From NCBI GenBank assembly GCA_002435715.1, contig DISD01000022.1:1-37916 (forward strand): a stretch of DNA of 37,916 bases, written 5' to 3'. A program made the position numbers and the translations under genes. Position 1 is the stretch's first letter. Every line of letters begins with the position of its first letter. The notes under the pieces were generated by a model that was not told where the DNA came from, ran no database searches, and saw only the letters and a program-made list of their open reading frames with translations. Origin of the DNA: Rhodospirillaceae bacterium UBA6219 (GTDB taxonomy: Bacteria > Pseudomonadota > Alphaproteobacteria > Rhodospirillales > Magnetospirillaceae). Shown here one piece after another: positions 15,242 through 21,757 of this stretch.

Positions 15242-16801
15242 ATGATTGACGCACTGACCCCGGACGAATTAGGAGATGTGGGCGAGAGCCTGTTTCGCAA
15301 GCTTTGCTCGCAGGGCAAGCTGATCTGCAATAAGAGCGATCGGGATAGAACCGGCTGGGATTTCAGAGTTGAGTTCCCGATCGATGCCCCGTCCGGCATC
15401 ACTCTCGATCAGCGCTCCCCAAGGGTGTGTCAGGTGCAGTTGAAGAGCACTGCCGGGGGAAGCGAAACCCGCGTCCCTGCCCGCCTGTCCTCGATCGAAC
15501 GGCTCGCGAAGGATGGAGCACCTGCGGCAGTTGTCGTGCTGCGGATGCGCCCCGATGGTACGGAACTGATGGGATATGTCATTCATCTCATTGATAAGGA
15601 GTTGGCCCGCATCCTTCGGCGGCTCCGCCGCGCTGAGGCTGACGGTCGGCGCGACATCAATCATATGACGATCACGTTCAACTACCTGAAAGGTAAGCGT
15701 TTCAAACCGACGGGTGACGAACTCCGCGAGGCTCTTGCCGAGATCTGCCAAGTGGATGTTGCTGCCTACGCGGAGATGAAAAGGCATCAACTTGCCAGCC
15801 TTGGATATGACGAGGGTGGCGGTATGGAGGCTGAGGCACTGCTGTGGATCGAAAGCCCCGACCATTTCACAAAGATTCTTTCCGGCCTAGCCCCTCTCAA
15901 ACCTGAGAGACTACAGGCGTATGACCGGCGCTTCGGCATCCGTGTTCCATGCCAGGGTACGCTGCTCGATGGTCTCGAAGAGTTCTATATTCATCCCCCG
16001 GCTGTCGGCCCGTGCGACATCATTATGCGCGACGGACCTCTTCGCCCGGCGGCTCTGTTCAGGTGCGAAGCTTTCGCGCCGCCGCCCATCGACGGCGGGC
16101 CACGTCTCGTCATCCGGCATACGACATTCTCGGTATTGTTCAGGGAAGACGGTCTCGAGTTCGAGACAACAGGCAACTTCATCGAAGGACATCGTGCTCT
16201 TGAAGAGTGGATATTGCTCCTCCGTGGTTTGTCTTACCTCGCTGGCGGCAACGGCTCCATCGAACTCGAGTTCCAAGGGGCCAAGATGCCTCCAATCATG
16301 GTTTCACCTGGAGCGATCGATGGTCCCTATATTGATCAGCTCCCCCGGCTGTTGGAGTTCGTCGAGCGGTGGCAGCATGCGCTTCAATTGGCCGGCGTTG
16401 CCGAGACAGCCGACTTTTCGCTCGATGATATCTGGTCGGCTGACGTGGTGCAGATGTCTCTCGATATCCTGCTGAACCCCACGCCGCTCGGCCGAATCGA
16501 GTTCGACGCGATCGAAGTCCCAAGCGATGAAGCGCAGTTGGAAGCGCTGTTTTTCAATAGCGTCCATTTCGCAGGTGTGATCATCACGTTCGCGACAAAG
16601 GTCACCTTGGAGCGCGACCCATTGGGCACTACCGCCTATGCGTCAACGCGCTTTGCACTGGTAGATATTCGGTCCGGAGTTCTCGACCTCGGCGCCTATG
16701 GCGCCGAGTTGGCGACCCGGAATAACATTAAGATTTTGATAGACCCCAGAAACCTCAGTCTCGTGAACCGTCCGCTGGTGGAAGGCCCCCAAGGGAGGTA
16801 A
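15242..16801 (+). CDS. DUF4365-like (PD-(D/E)XK-type) defence protein
   Basis: A 519-aa protein. The N-terminal ~150 residues show GESLF (Glu15), DRTGWDFRVEF (Asp40) and QVQLKST (Gln66, Lys68). This is the E...D...QxK layout of a PD-(D/E)XK nuclease-like fold as seen in DUF4365 proteins, where Gln can replace the second acid. The remaining ~370 residues are a beta/alpha region I do not recognise. It is predicted to be a cytoplasmic DNA-acting protein. DUF4365 domains are common in defence islands, often as one-gene systems or fused to sensors. Base composition is lower in GC than the phage genes to the left, in line with separate acquisition. The start lacks a strong ribosome binding site. 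The nuclease assignment is moderate; the defence role is inferred from family and neighbours. Confidence 0.65.
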   Translation: MIDALTPDELGDVGESLFRKLCSQGKLICNKSDRDRTGWDFRVEFPIDAPSGITLDQRSPRVCQVQLKSTAGGSETRVPARLSSIERLAKDGAPAAVVVLRMRPDGTELMGYVIHLIDKELARILRRLRRAEADGRRDINHMTITFNYLKGKRFKPTGDELREALAEICQVDVAAYAEMKRHQLASLGYDEGGGMEAEALLWIESPDHFTKILSGLAPLKPERLQAYDRRFGIRVPCQGTLLDGLEEFYIHPPAVGPCDIIMRDGPLRPAALFRCEAFAPPPIDGGPRLVIRHTTFSVLFREDGLEFETTGNFIEGHRALEEWILLLRGLSYLAGGNGSIELEFQGAKMPPIMVSPGAIDGPYIDQLPRLLEFVERWQHALQLAGVAETADFSLDDIWSADVVQMSLDILLNPTPLGRIEFDAIEVPSDEAQLEALFFNSVHFAGVIITFATKVTLERDPLGTTAYASTRFALVDIRSGVLDLGAYGAELATRNNIKILIDPRNLSLVNRPLVEGPQGR

Positions 16802-16926
16802 CGCGGCGATCATGCGCGGGGGCGAGCGCCGCGATCTCGCAGCCGATCACAGATTCCAGCGGAATATTGGGAAGGACGAATACCGGCGTCCACTCGGCAT
16901 GAATGACAGAGATCAAGAGGAATGGC

Positions 16927-17649
16927 ATGGCGAAAGAGACGCAAAGGTCCGATCAGGCATCTCTGGGCATTCTTGTCAGTGGCGCAGCGAAGACATTTGA
17001 CAATGCAGAGCGACTCTTTCGCGAGGCTGAAATATTGGTGAAGGGCGGGGCGGTGGCGCGAGCGCTTTGCCTGCACCAGATCTCGCTTGAGGAATGCTCC
17101 AAGGTTAACAACCTAGTCACTTGGGCTGTCGGCCTAGTCCTTGGTTCTGACATCGACCAGAAGAAGGTCCTTGCTGCCCTTTCGCGTCATGCGGGCAAGA
17201 ATAAATCCAATGCATACATGCTAGAGGGGGCGGAGGCTGAGAAGGACGCAAATGCTCGCGGTGACTGGAAAGCCGCGATGGCGGCATTCAGGCAGACCCA
17301 GGACGAGTTTCATGCAACGTCAAACCAGGCCAAGAACGCCTCGCTCTATGTGGATTGGGTCGATGGTGAATTCCTCGCCCCCAGCGAGCGCATCACCGAG
17401 GAGATGTTGGCCGAAATCACGGAGAGAAACGCCAAGTTTCTCTGCTATGCCAACAACGGGCTAAAGATGCTCCAGCGGCTAGAGAAAGCACCCGACGCGA
17501 TGCGTGACTTGCTTTCGGGCTTCGTCGAACAGGCGAAAAAGCTCCGTGAAGAGAAATCCGCTGACCCGACGGATGCGATGGAGGCATTGCTATCGAGCTT
17601 TCTCGGAGATGAAAGGCTCAAGCTAAAGGGTTATGCATCGCCCCCCTGA
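16927..17649 (+). CDS. AbiV-family abortive infection protein (HEPN-like)
   Basis: A 240-aa protein. ATG 16927 is preferred over the in-frame ATG at 16903 because AAGAGG (16915-16920) lies 6 bases before it. The all-helical pattern NAERLFREAEILVKGG-ARALCLHQISLEECSK, followed by LSRHAGKNKSNA (about residues 84-95), is the AbiV signature of two helices with an EE-x-x-K segment and a downstream H-x-x-K. AbiV proteins act as abortive-infection effectors that block translation or kill the host when phage infection is sensed. It follows the DUF4365-like gene on the same strand with a 125-base gap, and base use is similarly less GC-rich than the phage block. No antitoxin-like partner is evident. Confidence 0.68.
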   Translation: MAKETQRSDQASLGILVSGAAKTFDNAERLFREAEILVKGGAVARALCLHQISLEECSKVNNLVTWAVGLVLGSDIDQKKVLAALSRHAGKNKSNAYMLEGAEAEKDANARGDWKAAMAAFRQTQDEFHATSNQAKNASLYVDWVDGEFLAPSERITEEMLAEITERNAKFLCYANNGLKMLQRLEKAPDAMRDLLSGFVEQAKKLREEKSADPTDAMEALLSSFLGDERLKLKGYASPP

Positions 17650-17738
17650 GTAGTCGCAATGCCCGTTATCAGGAGATAGCAAATTCGGCCCAAGTGACCA
17701 CCATGGGCGCAAAGCGGGCACTTGCGCCAGCCTCGCTC

Positions 17739-17770
17739 CGCCCTCTTCCGTTCATGGTCGGAAGAGGGCG
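17739..17770. terminator. Perfect hairpin between convergent genes
   Basis: A 12-bp perfect inverted repeat CGCCCTCTTCCG/CGGAAGAGGGCG with an 8-base loop lies in the 139-base gap between the AbiV gene (+) and the lipoprotein gene (-). There is no T-run on either strand, so it is a likely but not classical bidirectional terminator. Confidence 0.55.
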
Positions 17771-17788
17771 TTCAACACCCCAGCGTCT

Positions 17789-18388
17789 TCACAGCAACCT
17801 CGCCGACCCGATCACAGTCTCCGCATCCTTCCTGTACATGTCGAAATACCGCAGCCGGGTGCCATGATAGGTGACAAGGTAAAGCTTGTCGTTCCTGATC
17901 GTCCCCCGGCCGAACCCCTTGAAATCCAGCCCGATCTTCGACGTGAACGAGAAATCGAAGGCAAAACCGGGCTGGCCAGCGAAGGGTTCGGGGCGGACGT
18001 TCTCGACCTTGGGGCGCTGGGCGTCGGCGTAGGCCAGCACGCCTTCGAAAAACTCCTTCACCTCGGGCAGGATCATGCCTTTGCGGAATCGGGGCGCCTT
18101 GTCGGTGTCCAGGCCCGAGGTAGCGAAGGTCGGGTTCTTGTCCGGCGAGGGGATGATGGCGGTATCGCCGTCCGCCAGGCCGGCCATGAACCGCAATTGC
18201 TCCAGCATCGGCCCATCCACCGTCCAGACCTCGGAGGTGCCCTCGCCGAATCGACTCCAGCCGATGGCCGGAATGACCGTGATGGCGTTGCCGATGGTGG
18301 TGGGGGCATTGCCGCTGACCAGGGTCGCGTTGGTGCAGGCCGCCAGCAGGCCGCCCGCCAGGATCACTGCCAATAGTCCGTGTTTCAT
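17789..18388 (-). CDS. Putative lipoprotein
   Basis: A 199-aa protein with a type II signal peptide and lipobox LLAAC (Cys18). The mature part is a mixed alpha/beta domain with FAFDFSFTSKIGLDFKGFG and DKLYLVTYHGTRLRYF segments, which suggest a small lipid-anchored sensor or binding fold. It starts in an ATGA overlap with the M48 protease gene and is the last gene of the envelope operon. Asn-19 after the lipobox Cys-18 (CTN...) gives no inner-membrane retention signal by the Asp+2 rule, so outer-membrane anchoring is likely. Function unknown; presumably acts with the protease. Confidence 0.7.
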   Translation of the reverse strand: MKHGLLAVILAGGLLAACTNATLVSGNAPTTIGNAITVIPAIGWSRFGEGTSEVWTVDGPMLEQLRFMAGLADGDTAIIPSPDKNPTFATSGLDTDKAPRFRKGMILPEVKEFFEGVLAYADAQRPKVENVRPEPFAGQPGFAFDFSFTSKIGLDFKGFGRGTIRNDKLYLVTYHGTRLRYFDMYRKDAETVIGSARLL

Positions 18389-19632
18389 TCCGTCACCTGT
18401 CGTGTCTGGTCGATCATCATGCGGATCATGTCGCGGTCGGGGGCGTCGGGCCGCAGCTCCAGGAACCGCTCCAGCGATGTGCGCGCCGCCGCAGTTTCGC
18501 CCGATTTGAGCCGCAGCAGGCCCAGGGCGCGGTAAAGTTCCGGCGGCGCCCCTTCGGCCGTCATGGCGGCCTCGTAGGCCGCGAGCGCCTTGGGCAGGTC
18601 CCCATCCTTGCCGCGCTGACGGTACAGCTCGCCCCGGAAATAGAGAAGTTCGCCGACATTGGCCCCGTCCTCGATCAACTGGTCGAGCAGCTTGTCGAAG
18701 CGGCCATAGCGGCGCTGGTTCAGTTCGTCGCGCAAGTATTCACCACGATGGGGAAGGAAAACGCGGCGGTACCGCTCGGCTCCGGTTTCGCCCTGCTTGC
18801 CGAGAAGGCGGGCCTCTCCGGCCATGGTCTTCAGGGTTCGGCTGCGCTCGTCCGATGGCGGATGCGAAGCCAGGAAGAACAATGGCGACGAGGAGTTCTC
18901 GTCGGCCTTCATCTCGGCGATCAGGTTGTCCCAGATCTTGGACGCCTCCCGCGCGTCATAGCCGTTTTCCACCAGCAACCGCATGCCAAGGTCGTCGGCC
19001 TCGCGCTCATTGTCGCGGCTGAACGAGGCGATGGACCCCATGGTGACCAGCGTCGCCGCATCACCGGCGACCGGCATGCCCCCTGCCGCTGCCGCGATCT
19101 GGAATACGGCCAGCAGGTTGGTCTTGGCGATGGCGTCCTCGTAGCGTTTGACCGAGTGGCGTTGGAGAAAGTGGCCGATCTCGTGACCGAGCACAGTGGC
19201 GAGCTGCGCCTCGTTCTGGGTGCGCAGCAACAGGCCGGTCCACACCTGCATCATGCCGTTCGGCGTCATGAAGGCGTTGAATTGGGGGACGTGGGTGACG
19301 TAGACGCGGACGTCGGGGCAATAGGTGCCGGCCAGCTTGCAGACCAGTCCCTGGACATAGTCGTTGACCTGCTTGTCCTGGATCCTGGCGCCGGAGGTCC
19401 TGGTGTCCTGCTCCATCTTCTCGATGGCCATCCACAGGCTGCCCTCCAGGGTATCGCGCGACGGCGCGGCCCCAGGCTTCTGCTCGGCGAGATCGAAAGC
19501 TTTCGCCCATGGTTTCGGCGGGGCCGTCGCGACCTCAGGTGAAGGTCCACCGGCACCGGGCTGTCCCGTTGTTGCGCACCCCTGCATCGCCAGGGCGGCG
19601 AGGGCGACAGCGGCCATCGTTGTCGCCCTCAT
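18385..19632 (-). CDS. M48-family metalloprotease lipoprotein (BepA-like)
   Basis: A 415-aa protein. The frame continues upstream, but ATG 19632 is the natural start: it overlaps the preceding stop by ATGA and yields a lipoprotein signal with lipobox AMQGC (Cys19). The peptidase core has the zinc motif H150-E151-x-x-H154 in LGHEIGHFLQRHS and a third ligand Glu212 in NEREADDLG. The C-terminal ~110 residues look like tetratricopeptide-type helical repeats (GELYRQRGKDGDLPKALAAY, EGAPPELYRALGLLRLKSGE). BepA/YfgC and related proteins of this layout control outer-membrane protein assembly in the periplasm. It is flanked by two lipoproteins in a coupled operon. It looks like host envelope biology or cargo rather than a defence component. 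Confidence 0.88.
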   Translation of the reverse strand: MRATTMAAVALAALAMQGCATTGQPGAGGPSPEVATAPPKPWAKAFDLAEQKPGAAPSRDTLEGSLWMAIEKMEQDTRTSGARIQDKQVNDYVQGLVCKLAGTYCPDVRVYVTHVPQFNAFMTPNGMMQVWTGLLLRTQNEAQLATVLGHEIGHFLQRHSVKRYEDAIAKTNLLAVFQIAAAAGGMPVAGDAATLVTMGSIASFSRDNEREADDLGMRLLVENGYDAREASKIWDNLIAEMKADENSSSPLFFLASHPPSDERSRTLKTMAGEARLLGKQGETGAERYRRVFLPHRGEYLRDELNQRRYGRFDKLLDQLIEDGANVGELLYFRGELYRQRGKDGDLPKALAAYEAAMTAEGAPPELYRALGLLRLKSGETAAARTSLERFLELRPDAPDRDMIRMMIDQTRQVTE

Positions 19633-20330
19633 TTCGGGAACTGCTCCAGCAGCGCGGTGGTGGTTTCGCGCGCAGGCTCCGTGGTCCGCAGATCGCCCGT
19701 GCCACGGGCGTGCAGGTGGAACCACGTCACGTCGCCGCTGCGAAGATCCACCAGCGAGGCAAATCCGATCTGCTGGCCGCCAGGAATGCCCACCCCCAGC
19801 AGGGCGGCGGCGGCGATCACCATCACCCGGCCGACGCTGCTGTAACTGTCGCGCATGAAAACGAACAGCGCATAATCGGCATCGAAGTTGCGCCGCAACA
19901 CGGCGACATCCGGCCCCAGCGACCAGTCGAATTTGCCCTGCTTGGTGGGCAAGGGAAACAGGCCCACCTTATGAGCGCGGATGGACATGCCCACCGCCTC
20001 GTGCAGCTTCATCAACTGCGTGGTCAAGGCGCCATCCTCGGGCGACAGCCGGCTGTCGTCGAACATCACGACATTGGCCCGCCTGCCGGCCATGATATCG
20101 CGCAGCGCCGCGGTCATGTTCCCGCGTGCCTGATCGGTCCAGTCGGCCTTCGGCTCAGCTACGCCGCCGGCATTGACCTCGCTCAGTTCAACATCCAGCG
20201 GCATCAGGAGAATGCCGGGCGTCTCCCGAGGCCGCGCCAGCGTCTCGCTTTGGAAATGCGTCGTCGAACAGGCCGACAGCAGGGCGATCAGAAGGAGCGA
20301 TGCCAAAGGGCGGAGCGGTGGTCGATGCAT
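19629..20330 (-). CDS. Putative lipoprotein, first gene of envelope operon
   Basis: A 233-aa protein with a signal peptide and lipobox LLSAC (Cys21). The mature part contains PGILLMPLDVELSEV and YALFVFMRDSYSS strands. A hydrophobic Ala/Gly segment (about 168-187) could be a membrane-interacting loop, and GQQIGFASLVDLRSGDVTWFH follows. The layout resembles GNA1162/CsgG-like periplasmic lipoproteins that report on an outer-membrane secretion role, but I cannot prove that link. Its stop overlaps the M48 protease start (ATGA). The divergent upstream region is shared with the 118-aa gene. Confidence 0.7.
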   Translation of the reverse strand: MHRPPLRPLASLLLIALLSACSTTHFQSETLARPRETPGILLMPLDVELSEVNAGGVAEPKADWTDQARGNMTAALRDIMAGRRANVVMFDDSRLSPEDGALTTQLMKLHEAVGMSIRAHKVGLFPLPTKQGKFDWSLGPDVAVLRRNFDADYALFVFMRDSYSSVGRVMVIAAAALLGVGIPGGQQIGFASLVDLRSGDVTWFHLHARGTGDLRTTEPARETTTALLEQFPK

Positions 20331-20448
20331 ATCGGTTCATCCCGTTCGATCAGCGGTTTATGCATTGATGCACGCACGGGTGACAGAAACGGTCACTGCG
20401 GTTGAGAAGGCGGTGGCCCGCCGACCGCTCCGCTGGTAACATCCGGCC
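20331..20448. promoter_or_regulatory. Divergent intergenic region with small dyads
   Basis: 118 bases lie between divergent starts. They contain TGCAT/ATGCA around 20361-20372 and GTGAC/GTCAC around 20380-20396, both possible operator dyads. The segment 20377-20395 matches 13426-13444 at 18 of 19 positions. I cannot place a promoter with confidence. Confidence 0.3.
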
Positions 20449-20805
20449 ATGAAGAAAGAGGACGAAGAGCGCATCGTCGCCTGGCTGGCCAAGGCCATGG
20501 CCATGATGTGCGTGCGCAACACCAAGCTGGAGAATCTCCACGCCGGGCTGGTCCCCGTCACCAAGACCGGGGACTATTCCGACGTGATCGTCCTCGACGC
20601 CGAGGGACGGAAGATTCCGTGGCCCGAGGTCTCGCACATCGATGACGACCAGATGCGTGAGTTGATGAAGGATGTCGTCAACCGGCTCTACACCTTCCAG
20701 ATGCGGATCGACGATCCGGAGTTCCAGGCATGGATCGACCGCTGGGCCGCCGTTGCAGGGAAGTGGGACGATCCGGAGTTGGATGACGGTTTCAGCAATC
20801 CCTAG
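20449..20805 (+). CDS. Hypothetical protein (118 aa)
   Basis: A small acidic cytoplasmic protein beginning MKKEDEERIVAWLAKAMAMM. The middle holds a strand-rich YSDVIVLDAEGRKIPWPEVS segment, followed by two charged helices (DDDQMRELMKDVVNRLYTF, EFQAWIDRWAAVAGKW). It is a lone plus-strand gene between a divergent envelope operon and the convergent end of the defence operon. A terminator-like hairpin follows at 20890. I do not recognise a family; the length and hairpin context suggest a real single-gene transcript. Confidence 0.55.
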   Translation: MKKEDEERIVAWLAKAMAMMCVRNTKLENLHAGLVPVTKTGDYSDVIVLDAEGRKIPWPEVSHIDDDQMRELMKDVVNRLYTFQMRIDDPEFQAWIDRWAAVAGKWDDPELDDGFSNP

Positions 20806-20889
20806 CTGCTTCGGGTTCAGAGGGTGCGGCCTGCCGCCCAGACGTAGGCTACCGTTTCGGCGACCTGATCTTCATTTCATCACCGCGAC

Positions 20890-20928
20890 GCGGCCGGGAG
20901 GGGGACAATCCCTCGGCCGGCCGCTTTT
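20890..20928 (+). terminator. Terminator after the 118-aa gene
   Basis: A GC-rich stem GCGGCCG (20890-20896) / CGGCCGC (20918-20924) with an inner GAGGG/CCCTC pairing is followed by TTTT. It faces the convergent end of the defence operon. It shares the blocks CGACGCGGCCG and CGGCCGCTTTT with the terminator at 12107-12144. Confidence 0.7.
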
Positions 20929-20950
20929 GTCGTTTGCGCAACGAATGTTA

Positions 20951-21745
20951 TCAGCCGCCTGCGTTATAATGTTTGATCAAAAAATAGCAGAACCCCAGGG
21001 CAAGGCCTCTTCCCAATCTCGCAAATTCTTGCTCGGAGAAGCCCAGCGGAATGTGGGAACCTGGACTCGCGAAGCTGAACACGCCCGTCAATCCGGCTTC
21101 TTGTTCCGCGGTGATGAAGGCCGACACCCTTAGGTAGGCGGCAACCTGGCCCCACTTGGCCGGGTCGAAGGTGCCTGGGTGATTTATTTGTCTCTCCCGC
21201 GCGATCATCGTTGCCAGCGACTGCAATGCCACCCGTGCATTGCCAAGACAGCCGTTGAAATCATTGCGCCGGAATGCATCGGCCGAGTTCGCGATTACCA
21301 TCTGTATTTCTTGAACTTCATGAAGGCCAGAGTGCTGCAATTCCGCCGTCAGATCGTCTTCGACGGGCTGAACCCCCTCGATGATTGGCTCAATCGGGAT
21401 AAAGAAATCCGCTTCTCGTCCATACTCGTCCCGATTTCGTCGATACCCGTCCAATTCCAGACAAAGCAGCAAGTCGTTCCATCTTTCGTCGAAGCGATAG
21501 CGTGGAGAAATCTCATGGCGAAGCGTGCCGTTGGTCCTGAGAATTTCACCCAATACGTCCGATAGCTGGGCGCTGGATGCTCCAAAGACTGCGTCCCGGA
21601 TCGCTGTCGTTAACGTTACTCCGCTCCATTCATGTAGGTTCCCTGCAGGTACTCCGTATTTTTCAAAATGAAGGATGAGCATGTCCCTGTCGAACAACCC
21701 GAGAAACTGGACCAGCGAGAGCTTTGATCGTTGACTGATGTTCAT
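20951..21745 (-). CDS. Hypothetical defence-operon protein, abortive-infection-like
   Basis: A 264-aa protein, last gene of the minus-strand defence operon, starting 12 bases after the helicase stop. The N-terminal ~90 residues (FDRDMLILHFEKYG onward) form a compact helical unit. RYRFDERWNDLLLCLELDGY then leads to a PIEP segment. The C-terminal half, with ANSADAFRRNDFNGCLGNAR followed by VALQSLATMIA and FSFASPGSH, resembles the helical HEPN/Abi_C-type C-terminal domains of abortive-infection proteins. The resemblance is weak and no R-x(4)-H motif is obvious. It could be an effector or a regulatory subunit of the system. It is cytoplasmic, with no signal peptide. I do not assign a named family. 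Confidence 0.6.
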   Translation of the reverse strand: MNISQRSKLSLVQFLGLFDRDMLILHFEKYGVPAGNLHEWSGVTLTTAIRDAVFGASSAQLSDVLGEILRTNGTLRHEISPRYRFDERWNDLLLCLELDGYRRNRDEYGREADFFIPIEPIIEGVQPVEDDLTAELQHSGLHEVQEIQMVIANSADAFRRNDFNGCLGNARVALQSLATMIARERQINHPGTFDPAKWGQVAAYLRVSAFITAEQEAGLTGVFSFASPGSHIPLGFSEQEFARLGRGLALGFCYFLIKHYNAGG

Positions 21746-21757
21746 CTGGATAGCCGC

